DNA of 10,312 nucleotides, taken from positions 1 to 10,312 of the forward strand of contig CAYUYM010000127.1 in NCBI GenBank assembly GCA_964449305.1, in the 5' to 3' direction. Positions 1 through 6,960 of the stretch are shown one piece after another. This stretch comes from CAYUYM01 sp964449305 (GTDB lineage Bacteria; Bacteroidota; Ignavibacteria; SZUA-365; CAYQST01). Numbering within the stretch: position 1 is the stretch's first letter; the number at the start of each line of letters is the position of its first letter. A program made the translations under genes and the position numbers. A model generated the notes under the pieces. That model was not told where the DNA came from, searched no databases, and saw only the letters and a list, made by a program, of their open reading frames with translations.

Positions 1-43
1 GGGCGGCCACGGATGAACCGTCTTGCCCGGTGCCGCGGAGGCC

Positions 44-988
44 TCAGCTCTGCTCCTCGAGACGGAGCACCCGGAGGCGGAGCTTCATGAGCCAGGTGTA
101 GAGCACGATGAAGCCGGCCAGCATCGAGTAGAGCACCACGCGCATCATCGCATCCATCCCCTGCTTGGAGAGCACGGGACCGGTGTTCGTGTCGTCGGCC
201 GACCCGGGATGGAGGCCGGGCATGATGCGTGGCATGATGAATATGAGAAACGGCACGGTGACGAAGGCAAGGATGCTGTACACCGCCGACAGACGCGCCC
301 GCTTCTCCGGATCCTCCACCGCGAGCCGCAGCGCGAAATATGCACCATAGACCAGCAGGAGCACGAAGATCGACGTCTCGCGCGGATCCCAGTTCCAGAA
401 CGAGCCCCAGTTGAACTTGGCCCAGACCGATCCGGTGACCGTGGCGAGGATGCAGAACAACAGCCCGAGACCGGCAGAGACCGCAGACCTGGTATCGTCC
501 AGCAGCTCCCTCTTCCGCAGATGACGGATGCCGTACCACATCGCGACGAGGAAGGCGATCGTTGTCATCCAGGCCATGGGGACGTGGAAGAGGATGATGC
601 GGGCGCGCTCCTCGAGCCCCATGATGAAGGGGAAGGAGATGATGGGCAGGGCACGCAGCGGGCTGGTGGCGATGAAGCGACCTGCGATTGCATCGTAGCG
701 CCCGGTGACGAGGTAGCCCGTCGCCGCGTCGAGGTCGGCCGGGCGCTCCGGCAGAAGCACGGACACGGTGCCACCCCTCGCATCGCGGGCGGGGACAAGG
801 TATCCGGCTCCATCGGGCGCGGGCTGGGCCGCGCTCCGGTCACCAATCGTGAAGGTCACCGGGATCTCCTTGGAGGGCATCATGCCCCCGAGGATGCGGG
901 CGTCGTCGATGGAGCCGGCGATGGGCACCACGATGGCCAGCGTGCTGAACACGGCGATCCAGAAAAAGAGGAGTATCTTCCACCACAT
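44..988 (-). CDS. ccmC: CcmC/CcsA-like heme-handling WWD protein with extra periplasmic domain
   Basis: A 314-residue CcmC-type heme handling protein of cytochrome c maturation, longer than usual (about 220-250). Helix 1 is at about 5-25. Residues about 27-122 form an extra periplasmic insert before the conserved IILFHVPMAWMT (131-142), with H135 as a likely heme ligand. The WWD motif WGSFWNWDPRET is at 194-205. A second likely heme-ligand His is H260 in MPGLHPGS, and the last helix (about 282-301) ends in a basic tail. The insert is extracytoplasmic and may be OB-fold-like (see findings). AAAGGA lies upstream of the ATG at a reasonable distance. It follows ccmB by 15 bp, completing a ccmABC block. 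CcsA is an alternative name, since CcmC and CcsA share the WWD core; the ccmA/ccmB context favours CcmC. No ccmD, ccmE or ccmF is visible, but the window stops 43 bases downstream. Confidence 0.92.
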   Translation of the reverse strand: MWWKILLFFWIAVFSTLAIVVPIAGSIDDARILGGMMPSKEIPVTFTIGDRSAAQPAPDGAGYLVPARDARGGTVSVLLPERPADLDAATGYLVTGRYDAIAGRFIATSPLRALPIISFPFIMGLEERARIILFHVPMAWMTTIAFLVAMWYGIRHLRKRELLDDTRSAVSAGLGLLFCILATVTGSVWAKFNWGSFWNWDPRETSIFVLLLVYGAYFALRLAVEDPEKRARLSAVYSILAFVTVPFLIFIMPRIMPGLHPGSADDTNTGPVLSKQGMDAMMRVVLYSMLAGFIVLYTWLMKLRLRVLRLEEQS

Positions 989-1003
989 GGGTCAGTCCTT
1001 TCG

Positions 1004-1666
1004 TTAGTCCTTCCAGACAAAATCGAACAGCAGAAACGATGCCGTCACGACGACGACAATATACGAACCGAGCAGCACGAGATCCGGCAGGGCCGCATCC
1101 CACACCAGCTCCTCTGCAGCCACCTTGGTGGCGGCGATGCCCGACATGAGCAGCGGCAGCAGGATGGGGAAGGACAGCACCGGGAAGAGCGTGCCCTTGG
1201 TCTGCGCACGCGCGATGATGGCGGCGATGATGGTGGTGGCCGCCGCCATGCCGGTGCCGCCGGTCAGGATCACCAGCCAGAACAGCCACGGCTGGGCGAG
1301 CGTGAAGGACTCCATCGTGAGCAGGAACAGCAGCACGATGAACACGTTGAGCACAAGCGACAGGAGCACATTGAACAACAGCTTGCCCAGGTAGATCGAC
1401 CCCGGACGGGCCAGCACCTGCAGCGTCATGGCCGTCCCGCGCTCCTCCTCCGAGACGAAGGACCGTGAGATGCCGGACATGCAGGCGAAGAACATCACCA
1501 CCCAGAGCAGTCCGCTCACCGCTGCCCGCGTCAGCGTCTCGCCCGCGAGCGAGAACAGGATGACGCTCAGCGTCACGATAACGAACATGATGAGCGCGTT
1601 TACCGCGTAGCGCGTGCGCAGCTCGCTGCGGAGATCCTTGAGGAAGATGGCCAGGGTCGCCTTCAT
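1004..1666 (-). CDS. ccmB: CcmB-like heme exporter permease
   Basis: A 220-residue polytopic membrane protein, the CcmB permease partner of CcmA. It opens with the family-typical cytosolic FLKDLRSELRTRYA (8-21), followed by about six hydrophobic helices: roughly 22-41, 46-65, 93-115, 125-150, 160-182 and 192-215. Between helices 2 and 3 lies the conserved cytosolic stretch SRSFVSEEERGTAMTLQVLA (67-86), which resembles the CcmB coupling region ahead of the ATPase contact. It ends LLFDFVWKD, again CcmB-like. The length is normal for CcmB (about 220). It starts 7 bases after the ccmA stop and ends 15 bases before ccmC. In System I, CcmA and CcmB hydrolyse ATP to release heme-loaded CcmE from CcmC; this role is taken from the family. 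Confidence 0.93.
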   Translation of the reverse strand: MKATLAIFLKDLRSELRTRYAVNALIMFVIVTLSVILFSLAGETLTRAAVSGLLWVVMFFACMSGISRSFVSEEERGTAMTLQVLARPGSIYLGKLLFNVLLSLVLNVFIVLLFLLTMESFTLAQPWLFWLVILTGGTGMAAATTIIAAIIARAQTKGTLFPVLSFPILLPLLMSGIAATKVAAEELVWDAALPDLVLLGSYIVVVVTASFLLFDFVWKD

Positions 1667-1676
1667 CACCACCTCA
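1667..1676 (-). promoter_or_regulatory. Ribosome binding site that fixes the ccmB start
   Basis: On the minus strand TGAGGTGGTG directly precedes the ATG at 1666. The GAGG core overlaps the ccmA stop codon and ends 5 bases before the ATG. This favours 1666 over the longer in-frame start at 1726, which would place 20 extra non-conserved residues inside ccmA. Confidence 0.75.
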
Positions 1677-2291
1677 CGCCGTGGGGATGGGGCAGGAGGC
1701 GTCGCACCGGGCGATGTCCTCCGCATCGTTGGTGGCGATCACGATGGCGCTGTGTGCGCGGCAGCCGTGGATGGTCTCGTGCATCATGTCGATGCCGTCG
1801 CGGTCCAGGTTGGTCGCGGGTTCGTCGAGCAGGAGAAAGGCCGGGCGGTGCATGATGGCGAAGGCGAGCTTCAGCCGCTGCTTCATCCCGGAGGAAAATG
1901 CACGGATCGGATCGCGGCGGTTGTCGGGCAGCCCCACACGCCGGAGGAGCGCGAGGCGTTCCGCATGGGTGAGCGCAAGCCCGCGCACATGGGCAAAGAA
2001 GGCGATGTTCTCCTCGGCCGAGAACTCGTCGTAGAGGTTGAGGTAGGGCGCCATGAACCCGATGTGGTGCATCAGATCCTCGTGCCGCACCGGCGTTCCG
2101 GCCATGTCGTAGGCGATGCGTCCGCGTGTGGGGGAGAGCAGCCCGGCGATGATCTTGAGCAGGGTGGACTTGCCCGAACCGTTCCGGCCGGTGATGGCCA
2201 CGGCCTCGCCTGTGGACACATGGAAGCTCACCGAACTGATGATGGACCGACGCCCGTAGGATTTCCCGATGTCCGTGACCGTGATCGCCAT
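1674..2291 (-). CDS. ccmA: CcmA-like heme exporter ABC ATP-binding subunit
   Basis: A 205-residue ABC ATPase, the length of CcmA, the cytosolic ATPase that works with CcmB (and CcmC) in System I cytochrome c maturation, where it helps release holo-CcmE. Walker A GRNGSGKST is at 35-43, the signature segment FSSGMKQRLKLA at 132-143, and Walker B FLLLDEP at 152-158, with D-loop NLD at 161-163. The degenerate SSGMKQR signature is usual in CcmA-like ATPases. Two positions differ from textbook ABC proteins: the Q-loop region reads GFMAPYLNLYDEF with no Gln, and the H-loop reads IATND with Asn188 in place of His. The PYLNLYDEFSAEEN stretch is, to my recollection, common in CcmA-like proteins of the Bacteroidota group. 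Assignment rests on ccmB and ccmC following directly. Start ATG is 4 bases after the protease stop. Confidence 0.88.
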   Translation of the reverse strand: MAITVTDIGKSYGRRSIISSVSFHVSTGEAVAITGRNGSGKSTLLKIIAGLLSPTRGRIAYDMAGTPVRHEDLMHHIGFMAPYLNLYDEFSAEENIAFFAHVRGLALTHAERLALLRRVGLPDNRRDPIRAFSSGMKQRLKLAFAIMHRPAFLLLDEPATNLDRDGIDMMHETIHGCRAHSAIVIATNDAEDIARCDASCPIPTA

Positions 2292-2295
2292 GGGG

Positions 2296-4026
2296 CTACT
2301 TCTTGATGATCGCGAACTTGCCGGTGATCATTTCGTCCCCGGCCTCGATGGCAAAGATGTACATGCCGGACGCCGGCATGTCGCCGCCGGTCGTGCGCCC
2401 GTTCCATTCCACGTAGGTCCCCATCACGGGATCGCGGACGATTCCCGCCTGCCCGTTCTCGAAGAGGAGGTCCATGCCCGCGGAATAGATCGCGAGGCGT
2501 GCACGCGGGACCGTGATGCTCTTGGAAAGGGAGAAGCGAAGCGCCCCCTCGGCCAGGGGGTTGAAGGGATTGGGGTAGGCTCCCACGAAGCCCTTGTCGG
2601 GAATGAAGCCGCGCGTGAAGACGCTGACGCAGAAGGTGTTCTCCATGCCGGGCGTGAGCTTGTACCAGAGCCCGTTTCCCGCCTCCACCCATGAGGCGTC
2701 GATCTGCGAGCCCGCCACCTCCAGTTCATAGCCGATCTCCATGCTGGCCTTGGAGAGACTCATCGACATGTTGATGTTGGCCACCGCGAACACCACCGTG
2801 TCCACTCCGCGGACCACGCGGCAATACTGGCTCCCCATCGCGGGGATGGAATTGGAGAACTTCGCCGGGAGCCCGAGAGTCGCCAGCACACGCACCTGCT
2901 CGCGGATCTGGTCGGCGTTGTCGTAGCGCTCGGTGGTCGTCTGCGAGGCGCGGTCACGTGTGTACCAGTTCCAGCGGGTGAAGACGCAATACTCCTGATC
3001 CAGGCCGGACTGCACCTCGGTGAGCGCGTTCTGCATGGCCGTCATCGGCTGCACCGAGCGCATGCGCTCCCAGGTGCGGCGCAGCACAGCCCTGCCGTGT
3101 CGCGCGGTGATGCACTTGGCCCACAGCACCGCTTCATAACCCCGCCATGCGTAGAGCGACATGTCCGGCAGCGGGAAGAAATCCTTGAGGTACTGGAAGT
3201 AATCGTCGACACCGGGGAACACTTCATCCTCGAAAAACGTGGAGGTGATCTCGTAGATGAAGGTGTCGTTCTCCCACCATCCGTAGCCGCCCAGTTGCAG
3301 GGCGTGATGAAACTCATGGGCGGCGGTCACCGACGCGCCCTTCAACCCCTTGGTGAAGAACTCGCGGAAATCATTGTCCACCGTGATGTAGGTCGCGAAC
3401 GTGGGCTTGACCGATCCGATGGGGCGCTCCTCCGTCCATTCGGTCACGCCGTAGTACTGCCCGTTGTAGTCGCGGATGAAGATCTGGTACTCCTGCATCC
3501 CGGTCTCGAACGGCGGGGACATGTAGCCCTGCTGCGTCACCTCCACGTCGTAGGCCGTGTCGAAGAACTCCGCGATCTTCTGCGCATACTGGACGGCCGT
3601 GCCGGGGATGCGTGCGGCGGTGTCTCCCACGAGGAGCGCGGGGGCGTTGGGTCCCGAGAGGTCGAAATTCACACGGAAAAAACCCGAGGGACTCAGGATG
3701 GAGGTGTCGGTGGTGCGGGGCTCCATGCTGCGCATCATGGCCGCGCGGTCGGTGGCCGACATGGAGCGTGCGCGGCGCAGGGTTTCGGTGGTGAGGTCGA
3801 AGCCGCACTTGGCGTCACCTGCTGCAAACTGGCGCGGTGCGATCTGCGGTGCATGGAGGTCGGCTAGCATCCGGAGGAAGGCGGCGTCCGTCATCTGCGC
3901 GAAGCGGTTCTGCGCGCCGTCTGCCTGCATCTGCTGCGCTCCGGTGCGGACGGGAAGCGCCAGCAGGAGTGCCATCAGCACGCACACCGCGCCCGCCGCG
4001 GCGCTGCGGTGCACCGGCCGCGTCAC
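2296..4026 (-). CDS. Secreted MXAN_6640-like putative zinc metalloprotease with YPNPFNP C-terminal domain
   Basis: A 576-residue exported protein. The signal peptide is at about 1-30 (MTRPVHRS, hydrophobic core, VRTGA then QQ). The catalytic region carries HEFHH at 237-241, an HExxH zinc motif with H237, E238 and H241; E259 in IYEITSTFFEDEVFP, 18 residues on, is a plausible third ligand. HEFHHALQ followed by a glutamate-rich helix and DYFQYL resembles the MXAN_6640 family of putative metalloproteases. The C-terminal about 95 residues form an Ig-like FlgD/type IX sorting-type domain: YPNPFNP at 484-490, the RFSLSKS strand, LAIYSAGMDL, WNGRTTGGDMPASGMYIF, and an end in GKFAIIKK. It is therefore probably secreted or surface-displayed, perhaps by a type IX system, though none is visible here. 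The GTG start overlaps the thioesterase stop (GTGA); the TAG stop lies 4 bases before ccmA. Its substrate is unknown. Confidence 0.88.
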   Translation of the reverse strand: MTRPVHRSAAAGAVCVLMALLLALPVRTGAQQMQADGAQNRFAQMTDAAFLRMLADLHAPQIAPRQFAAGDAKCGFDLTTETLRRARSMSATDRAAMMRSMEPRTTDTSILSPSGFFRVNFDLSGPNAPALLVGDTAARIPGTAVQYAQKIAEFFDTAYDVEVTQQGYMSPPFETGMQEYQIFIRDYNGQYYGVTEWTEERPIGSVKPTFATYITVDNDFREFFTKGLKGASVTAAHEFHHALQLGGYGWWENDTFIYEITSTFFEDEVFPGVDDYFQYLKDFFPLPDMSLYAWRGYEAVLWAKCITARHGRAVLRRTWERMRSVQPMTAMQNALTEVQSGLDQEYCVFTRWNWYTRDRASQTTTERYDNADQIREQVRVLATLGLPAKFSNSIPAMGSQYCRVVRGVDTVVFAVANINMSMSLSKASMEIGYELEVAGSQIDASWVEAGNGLWYKLTPGMENTFCVSVFTRGFIPDKGFVGAYPNPFNPLAEGALRFSLSKSITVPRARLAIYSAGMDLLFENGQAGIVRDPVMGTYVEWNGRTTGGDMPASGMYIFAIEAGDEMITGKFAIIKK

Positions 4027-4559
4027 TGCCCGCCTCCGGCCGCCAGCAGGGACCTGCGGTGCTCAAGCCGAGCGTTGCGGCGGATCAACGCCTGCTCGAA
4101 GCGGCGGACCTCGTCCGGCGTTTCGGGGATCACCTGCGACGATGGAGCGGGGCGGCCCTCGGCGTTGAGTCCGACAAAGGTCATGTAGGCGGAATTCGTG
4201 TGGATGCGCGTGCCCGAGCGTGTGTTCTCGGCGAACACCTTCACCCCCACCTCCAGCGATGTCCGGAACACGCGGTTGACCGAGGCCTTGAGCACCACCA
4301 CATCACCCAGACGCACCGGATGGAGGAAGTTGATCTCGTCCACAGAGGCGGTGACGCAGACAAGGCCCGCATGGCGCGCGGCGGCGATGGCCATCGCGAT
4401 GTCCATCAGATGCATGAGCTTGCCACCGAGGAGGTTGCCAAGCTGGTTCGTGTCATTCGGCAGCACAAGCTCCGTCATCTCCACGCGCGAGGCCGCAACC
4501 GTGTGCCGGCGGGGCAGCGGGGCGCCGTCCATTGTGCTCTCCTGCCGCCCGTCCGTCAT
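4023..4559 (-). CDS. Hotdog-fold acyl-CoA thioesterase (YciA / BACH-like)
   Basis: A 178-residue cytosolic acyl-CoA thioesterase of the single-hotdog ACOT type, hydrolysing acyl-CoA to free acid and CoA. The core runs from about residue 25 to 145. It has the signature NQLGNLLGGKLMHLMDIAMA at 38-57, where N38, G45-G46 and D53 correspond to the YciA-type active-site stretch. The next strands include VDEINFLHPVRLGDVV, with FRTSLEVGVKVFAEN after them. The C-terminal tail is arginine-rich (EQALIRRNARLEHRRS), as in BACH-like enzymes. The open frame continues upstream to 4688 inside bamD, but similarity begins only after ATG 4559, which forms an ATGA overlap with the bamD stop; that start is chosen. 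The stop overlaps the metalloprotease GTG (GTGA). Acyl chain preference cannot be read from sequence. No obvious functional link to BamD or heme export is seen. Confidence 0.93.
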   Translation of the reverse strand: MTDGRQESTMDGAPLPRRHTVAASRVEMTELVLPNDTNQLGNLLGGKLMHLMDIAMAIAAARHAGLVCVTASVDEINFLHPVRLGDVVVLKASVNRVFRTSLEVGVKVFAENTRSGTRIHTNSAYMTFVGLNAEGRPAPSSQVIPETPDEVRRFEQALIRRNARLEHRRSLLAAGGGQ

Positions 4560-5335
4560 TTCGATCCCGCGGATGTGGTGGTGCGGGCGCGATCGCATTC
4601 CACCTTGATGCGCTCCACCTTCTGGCGGAGGGGGCTGTCGGCGTATTTCTCGAGAAACGTGTCGGCGAGGCGCGAAGCCTCCTGCCATTTCTTCCGGCGC
4701 TGGAGGATGCCCAGCTTTTCAACCATGGCATCATCCACGAACGAGGTGTTGTAGTACCGTTCGATCACGTTGTCGAAGTAGATCAGCGCAGAGGCCCAGC
4801 TCTCCATGTCGCGGTACAGGATCCCCGTCACGAACTCCTTCTCGGCGAGCTTGTCATACAGCTCCATGGTCTGTTTCTGCGCCTCCTGCGCACGGGGATG
4901 GCCGGGGTTCAGCTCCAGAAAGGTCTGCAGCTCGTTGATGGCGCGGTAGGTGTAGACCTGGTCCAGCTGGATGGCCGGGGAAAGCTGGTAGTAGCACTCC
5001 GCAAGCATGTACTGCGCCTCCGGCACGAGCCGGCTCGAGGGGATGTTCTGGATGAGCTGGTTGAACTCGTAGCTCGCCAGGAGGTACTCCTCGCGGTTGT
5101 ACCGGCTCATCCCGCAGAAGAAGCGCGCCGAGTCCGCCACAATGCTCCCGGGAAACTGGATGCGGATGACGTCGAAATGCTGGATGGCTTCGAAGTAGTT
5201 CTCATCGACGAACTCGTTCATCCCCTCCCGGAAGCGGTCCTCCGCTGTCGCCAGCTCCGGCGGCTTGGAGGAACTGCACGCCGAGAACACCACGGCGGCA
5301 CACAGAATCAGGAGGGCGGAAGGGGAAAATTTCAT
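4556..5335 (-). CDS. bamD: Outer membrane protein assembly factor BamD-like lipoprotein (TPR repeats)
   Basis: A 259-residue lipoprotein. A signal peptide with lipobox FSAC (Cys20) is followed by SSSKPPE and then TPR-type helical pairs across about 30-250. Characteristic BamD/YfiO features are the first repeat at about 31-64 (AEDRFREGMNEFVDENYFEA then FDVIRIQFPGS), the second with YLLASYEFNQLIQNIPSS (84-101), and the AQYMLAECYYQLSP element (107-120). These are followed by AINELQTFLELNPGHP and a C-terminal repeat with WASALIYFDNVIERYYNTSF. BamD is the essential lipoprotein partner of BamA in the BAM complex, inserting beta-barrel proteins into the outer membrane, so this indicates a diderm cell. 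The length is usual for the family. The start is well supported by GAGGA five bases before ATG and by TGATG coupling to the preceding gene. The stop overlaps the thioesterase start as ATGA. Confidence 0.92.
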   Translation of the reverse strand: MKFSPSALLILCAAVVFSACSSSKPPELATAEDRFREGMNEFVDENYFEAIQHFDVIRIQFPGSIVADSARFFCGMSRYNREEYLLASYEFNQLIQNIPSSRLVPEAQYMLAECYYQLSPAIQLDQVYTYRAINELQTFLELNPGHPRAQEAQKQTMELYDKLAEKEFVTGILYRDMESWASALIYFDNVIERYYNTSFVDDAMVEKLGILQRRKKWQEASRLADTFLEKYADSPLRQKVERIKVECDRARTTTSAGSK

Positions 5336-5904
5336 CAGGATCCTCGAACGGTGAAAAGCAGCACGGCGATCACCACCGTGGCCGCGGAGACGGCTGCCGG
5401 GATGAGGACCGAATCCCAGATGGATCCGGATTCGTCCTCCAGGTAGTCGATGTCGTCGGGTTCCGTGGACAGCGTGTCCACGACACTCAGGGGAAACGAC
5501 TTGGACCAGTACGGCTCCCGGCCTGTTCGTGACTGCACCAGAACGCCGAGCTGGACCGAAATCCTTCGAAGATAGGAAGAATTTGCCAGCGAAACAGTAG
5601 ACGAATTCATCTCCCTGATGTCGATCGTCACCTTGTCGGCGCTGTCGTTCTCCGCATACACGGCAATGCCCGAACGCTGGAATTCCTCGGTGAACACCTG
5701 CAGCACCGAGGGCGGGGCGTCCACGGGGCGGGTGGCGATCACCACACGTCCCGACACGATCTTTGGTGCGGTGGCCGAGGCAGCCTCACGCAGCAGCGCG
5801 GCCACGCGCACCCGGTCCGACGGCACGGGTGTCTGTGCCCACAGGCCGGGGGCTGTCAACATCAGGAGTGAAAGGAACATGGGAAGATGCAGGCGAGTGG
5901 TCAT
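5335..5904 (-). CDS. Unrecognised exported protein with C-terminal membrane anchor
   Basis: I do not recognise this 189-residue protein. It has a signal peptide at about 1-23 (MTTRLHLP, hydrophobic core, PGLWAQ) and a mixed alpha/beta extracytoplasmic region with Ser/Thr-rich stretches. An acidic segment (TEPDDIDYLEDESG, 147-160) leads into a hydrophobic helix at about 165-186 that ends just before a tiny RGS tail. The layout suggests a periplasmic domain tethered by a C-terminal helix. It starts 24 bp after the lipoprotein stop, with no strong ribosome binding site; ATG 5904 is chosen because it gives a proper basic n-region. Its stop TGA shares one base with the bamD ATG (TGATG), a strong sign of translational coupling, so a role in outer-membrane assembly or envelope maintenance is a reasonable but unproven guess. 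An LptE-like role was considered, but there is no lipobox. Confidence 0.82.
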   Translation of the reverse strand: MTTRLHLPMFLSLLMLTAPGLWAQTPVPSDRVRVAALLREAASATAPKIVSGRVVIATRPVDAPPSVLQVFTEEFQRSGIAVYAENDSADKVTIDIREMNSSTVSLANSSYLRRISVQLGVLVQSRTGREPYWSKSFPLSVVDTLSTEPDDIDYLEDESGSIWDSVLIPAAVSAATVVIAVLLFTVRGS

Positions 5905-5928
5905 GAGGCATCCGTCTGTGGTGTTTCG

Positions 5929-6960
5929 TCAGTGTGGTCCTTCATCCGAAGCGGGCGGGCCGGGCTCGTCCGCGCCGTCCGCGGCTCCCGCGAGTTCCCG
6001 CACATCGTCCGCGAGAACGCCGGGCAGAAGCGCCGTGATCCGGGTGCCGTGGCGCTGCCACAGGAGGCGCAGCGCATCGTCCATGCCCGCGGACCCGAGC
6101 TGCAGGAGCAGGGCAGCCGTGCAGTCGTAGAGCCGCGCCGCGTCGGGACGGGGCTGGCGCAGAAGCGCCTCGAGCCGGCCCGTGAGCGCATCACGCTCCG
6201 CTTGCGACAGTGTCACGGTCAGCGCCTCCGAAAACACATACTCCCCGTTCACATATTCCCACGCTCCGGCGATGTAACGCACCGGTCGCGCACCTTCCAC
6301 CGGCGGGGTGTGGCTCCCGGCCACGCGGATCACGCAGCCGGTGACGCCGGGGTGCTCCACCGGGACGGGCGCGCCATCGGACGCGGTGAAGACCAGCGCA
6401 ACGCCTCCCGCGGGTGTCGGTGCATAGATCGCGAGCCCGCGACCGGCCACCGTGTCGGCATCGGGAAGACGCGTGTGGACGAGCACATCGCGCATGCCGT
6501 CCCCCGTCACATCCCGCAGCTCCACCGCATGGCCGCCATCCACCGGATCGGTGAAGACGGGGACCCAGGCCGCCGCCACGCTGTCGCGCCGGAAGAACTC
6601 GATGCGGTCGAAGTCGTGGGCGGAGGACACGGAGCCGGCCGTGGTGTCGCGTGTGAGGACGAGCACGGCGGCGCCTGTGCCGGGGAAGGCCGGCAGGGCG
6701 AGGCTGTCGGTGATGATGGTGCCGCCGTCGTACATGCGGGCGAGATCGGGTGATGCGGCGGGGCGGGTGAAGCCGGTGGGGGCGGGTTCCTCGCGGCGGC
6801 CGCAGGAGGCGAGGAGGAGAAGGCAGGCCAGAAACGGCAGTGCCCGTCGCCTGATGCAGCGACGGGCAGGGCTGTGGAAAACGATGCGTGTGGGGGGATT
6901 CACCGGAGTCCGGAACTGTGTCGGGAGGCGGAGGGGATGTGCGTCATGGATGTCGCTCAC
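5929..6960 (-). CDS. Putative lipoprotein with FG-GAP-like Asp/Gly motif, function unknown
   Basis: I do not recognise a named family. The 343-codon frame encodes an arginine-rich leader, a hydrophobic core and a lipobox LASC, with the lipidated Cys at residue 53, followed by GRREEPAPTG. It is therefore likely a membrane-anchored lipoprotein. The motif DVTGDGMRD at 150-158 resembles the Ca-binding loops of FG-GAP/VCBS-type repeats and sits in a stretch (HAVELRDVTGDGMRDVLVHT) typical of one such blade. The C-terminal part is mostly helical, ending in an acidic Gly/Pro-rich tail. The start is uncertain: the GTG at 6960 overlaps the upstream stop (GTGA) but gives a very long n-region before the signal core, whereas an in-frame GTG at 6903 would give a more ordinary leader (Cys at 34). 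Neither has a clear ribosome binding site. A perfect 10-bp inverted repeat lies within the leader-coding part. Coding status is supported by the lipoprotein signal and tight packing. Confidence 0.8.
   Translation of the reverse strand: MSDIHDAHPLRLPTQFRTPVNPPTRIVFHSPARRCIRRRALPFLACLLLLASCGRREEPAPTGFTRPAASPDLARMYDGGTIITDSLALPAFPGTGAAVLVLTRDTTAGSVSSAHDFDRIEFFRRDSVAAAWVPVFTDPVDGGHAVELRDVTGDGMRDVLVHTRLPDADTVAGRGLAIYAPTPAGGVALVFTASDGAPVPVEHPGVTGCVIRVAGSHTPPVEGARPVRYIAGAWEYVNGEYVFSEALTVTLSQAERDALTGRLEALLRQPRPDAARLYDCTAALLLQLGSAGMDDALRLLWQRHGTRITALLPGVLADDVRELAGAADGADEPGPPASDEGPH
6841..6868. repeat. Perfect 10-bp inverted repeat with 8-base loop
   Basis: The arms TGCCCGTCGC (6841-6850) and GCGACGGGCA (6859-6868) are perfectly complementary around the loop CTGATGCA, so the transcript could fold a strong GC-rich hairpin on either strand. 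It lies within the signal-peptide-coding part of the lipoprotein gene, downstream of both candidate GTG starts. No T-tract follows on the minus strand, so it does not look like an intrinsic terminator. It may tune translation or mRNA stability, or simply reflect arginine-rich coding. Confidence 0.7.

Noticed and set aside
1..43. Possible start of a further gene downstream of ccmC
   Set aside because: Only 43 bases are available; a minus-strand GTG at 10-8 exists but nothing supports it as a gene start.
23..1468. 481-codon open frame on the plus strand opposite ccmB and ccmC
   Set aside because: It is antisense to two clear ccm genes, has a low-complexity His/Glu/Arg/Gly-rich composition and shows no motif. 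Long antisense frames are common in GC-rich coding DNA.
1667..1726. Longer CcmB starting at 1726
   Set aside because: The 20 extra residues overlap ccmA and are not CcmB-like, and a good ribosome binding site precedes the ATG at 1666.
4560..4688. Longer N-terminus for the thioesterase starting at 4688
   Set aside because: The extra 43 residues lie inside bamD, are Pro/Arg/His-rich and are not hotdog-like; ATG 4559 in the ATGA overlap is the better start.
5887..6753. 288-codon open frame on the plus strand opposite the lipoprotein gene
   Set aside because: Considered because the minus-strand gene is less certain. However, the minus frame has a signal peptide with lipobox and stop/start coupling, while the plus frame has neither, and all neighbours are on the minus strand.
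6841..6868. Inverted repeat as an intrinsic terminator
   Set aside because: No run of T follows the hairpin on the minus strand, and an open reading frame with a lipoprotein signal continues through it.
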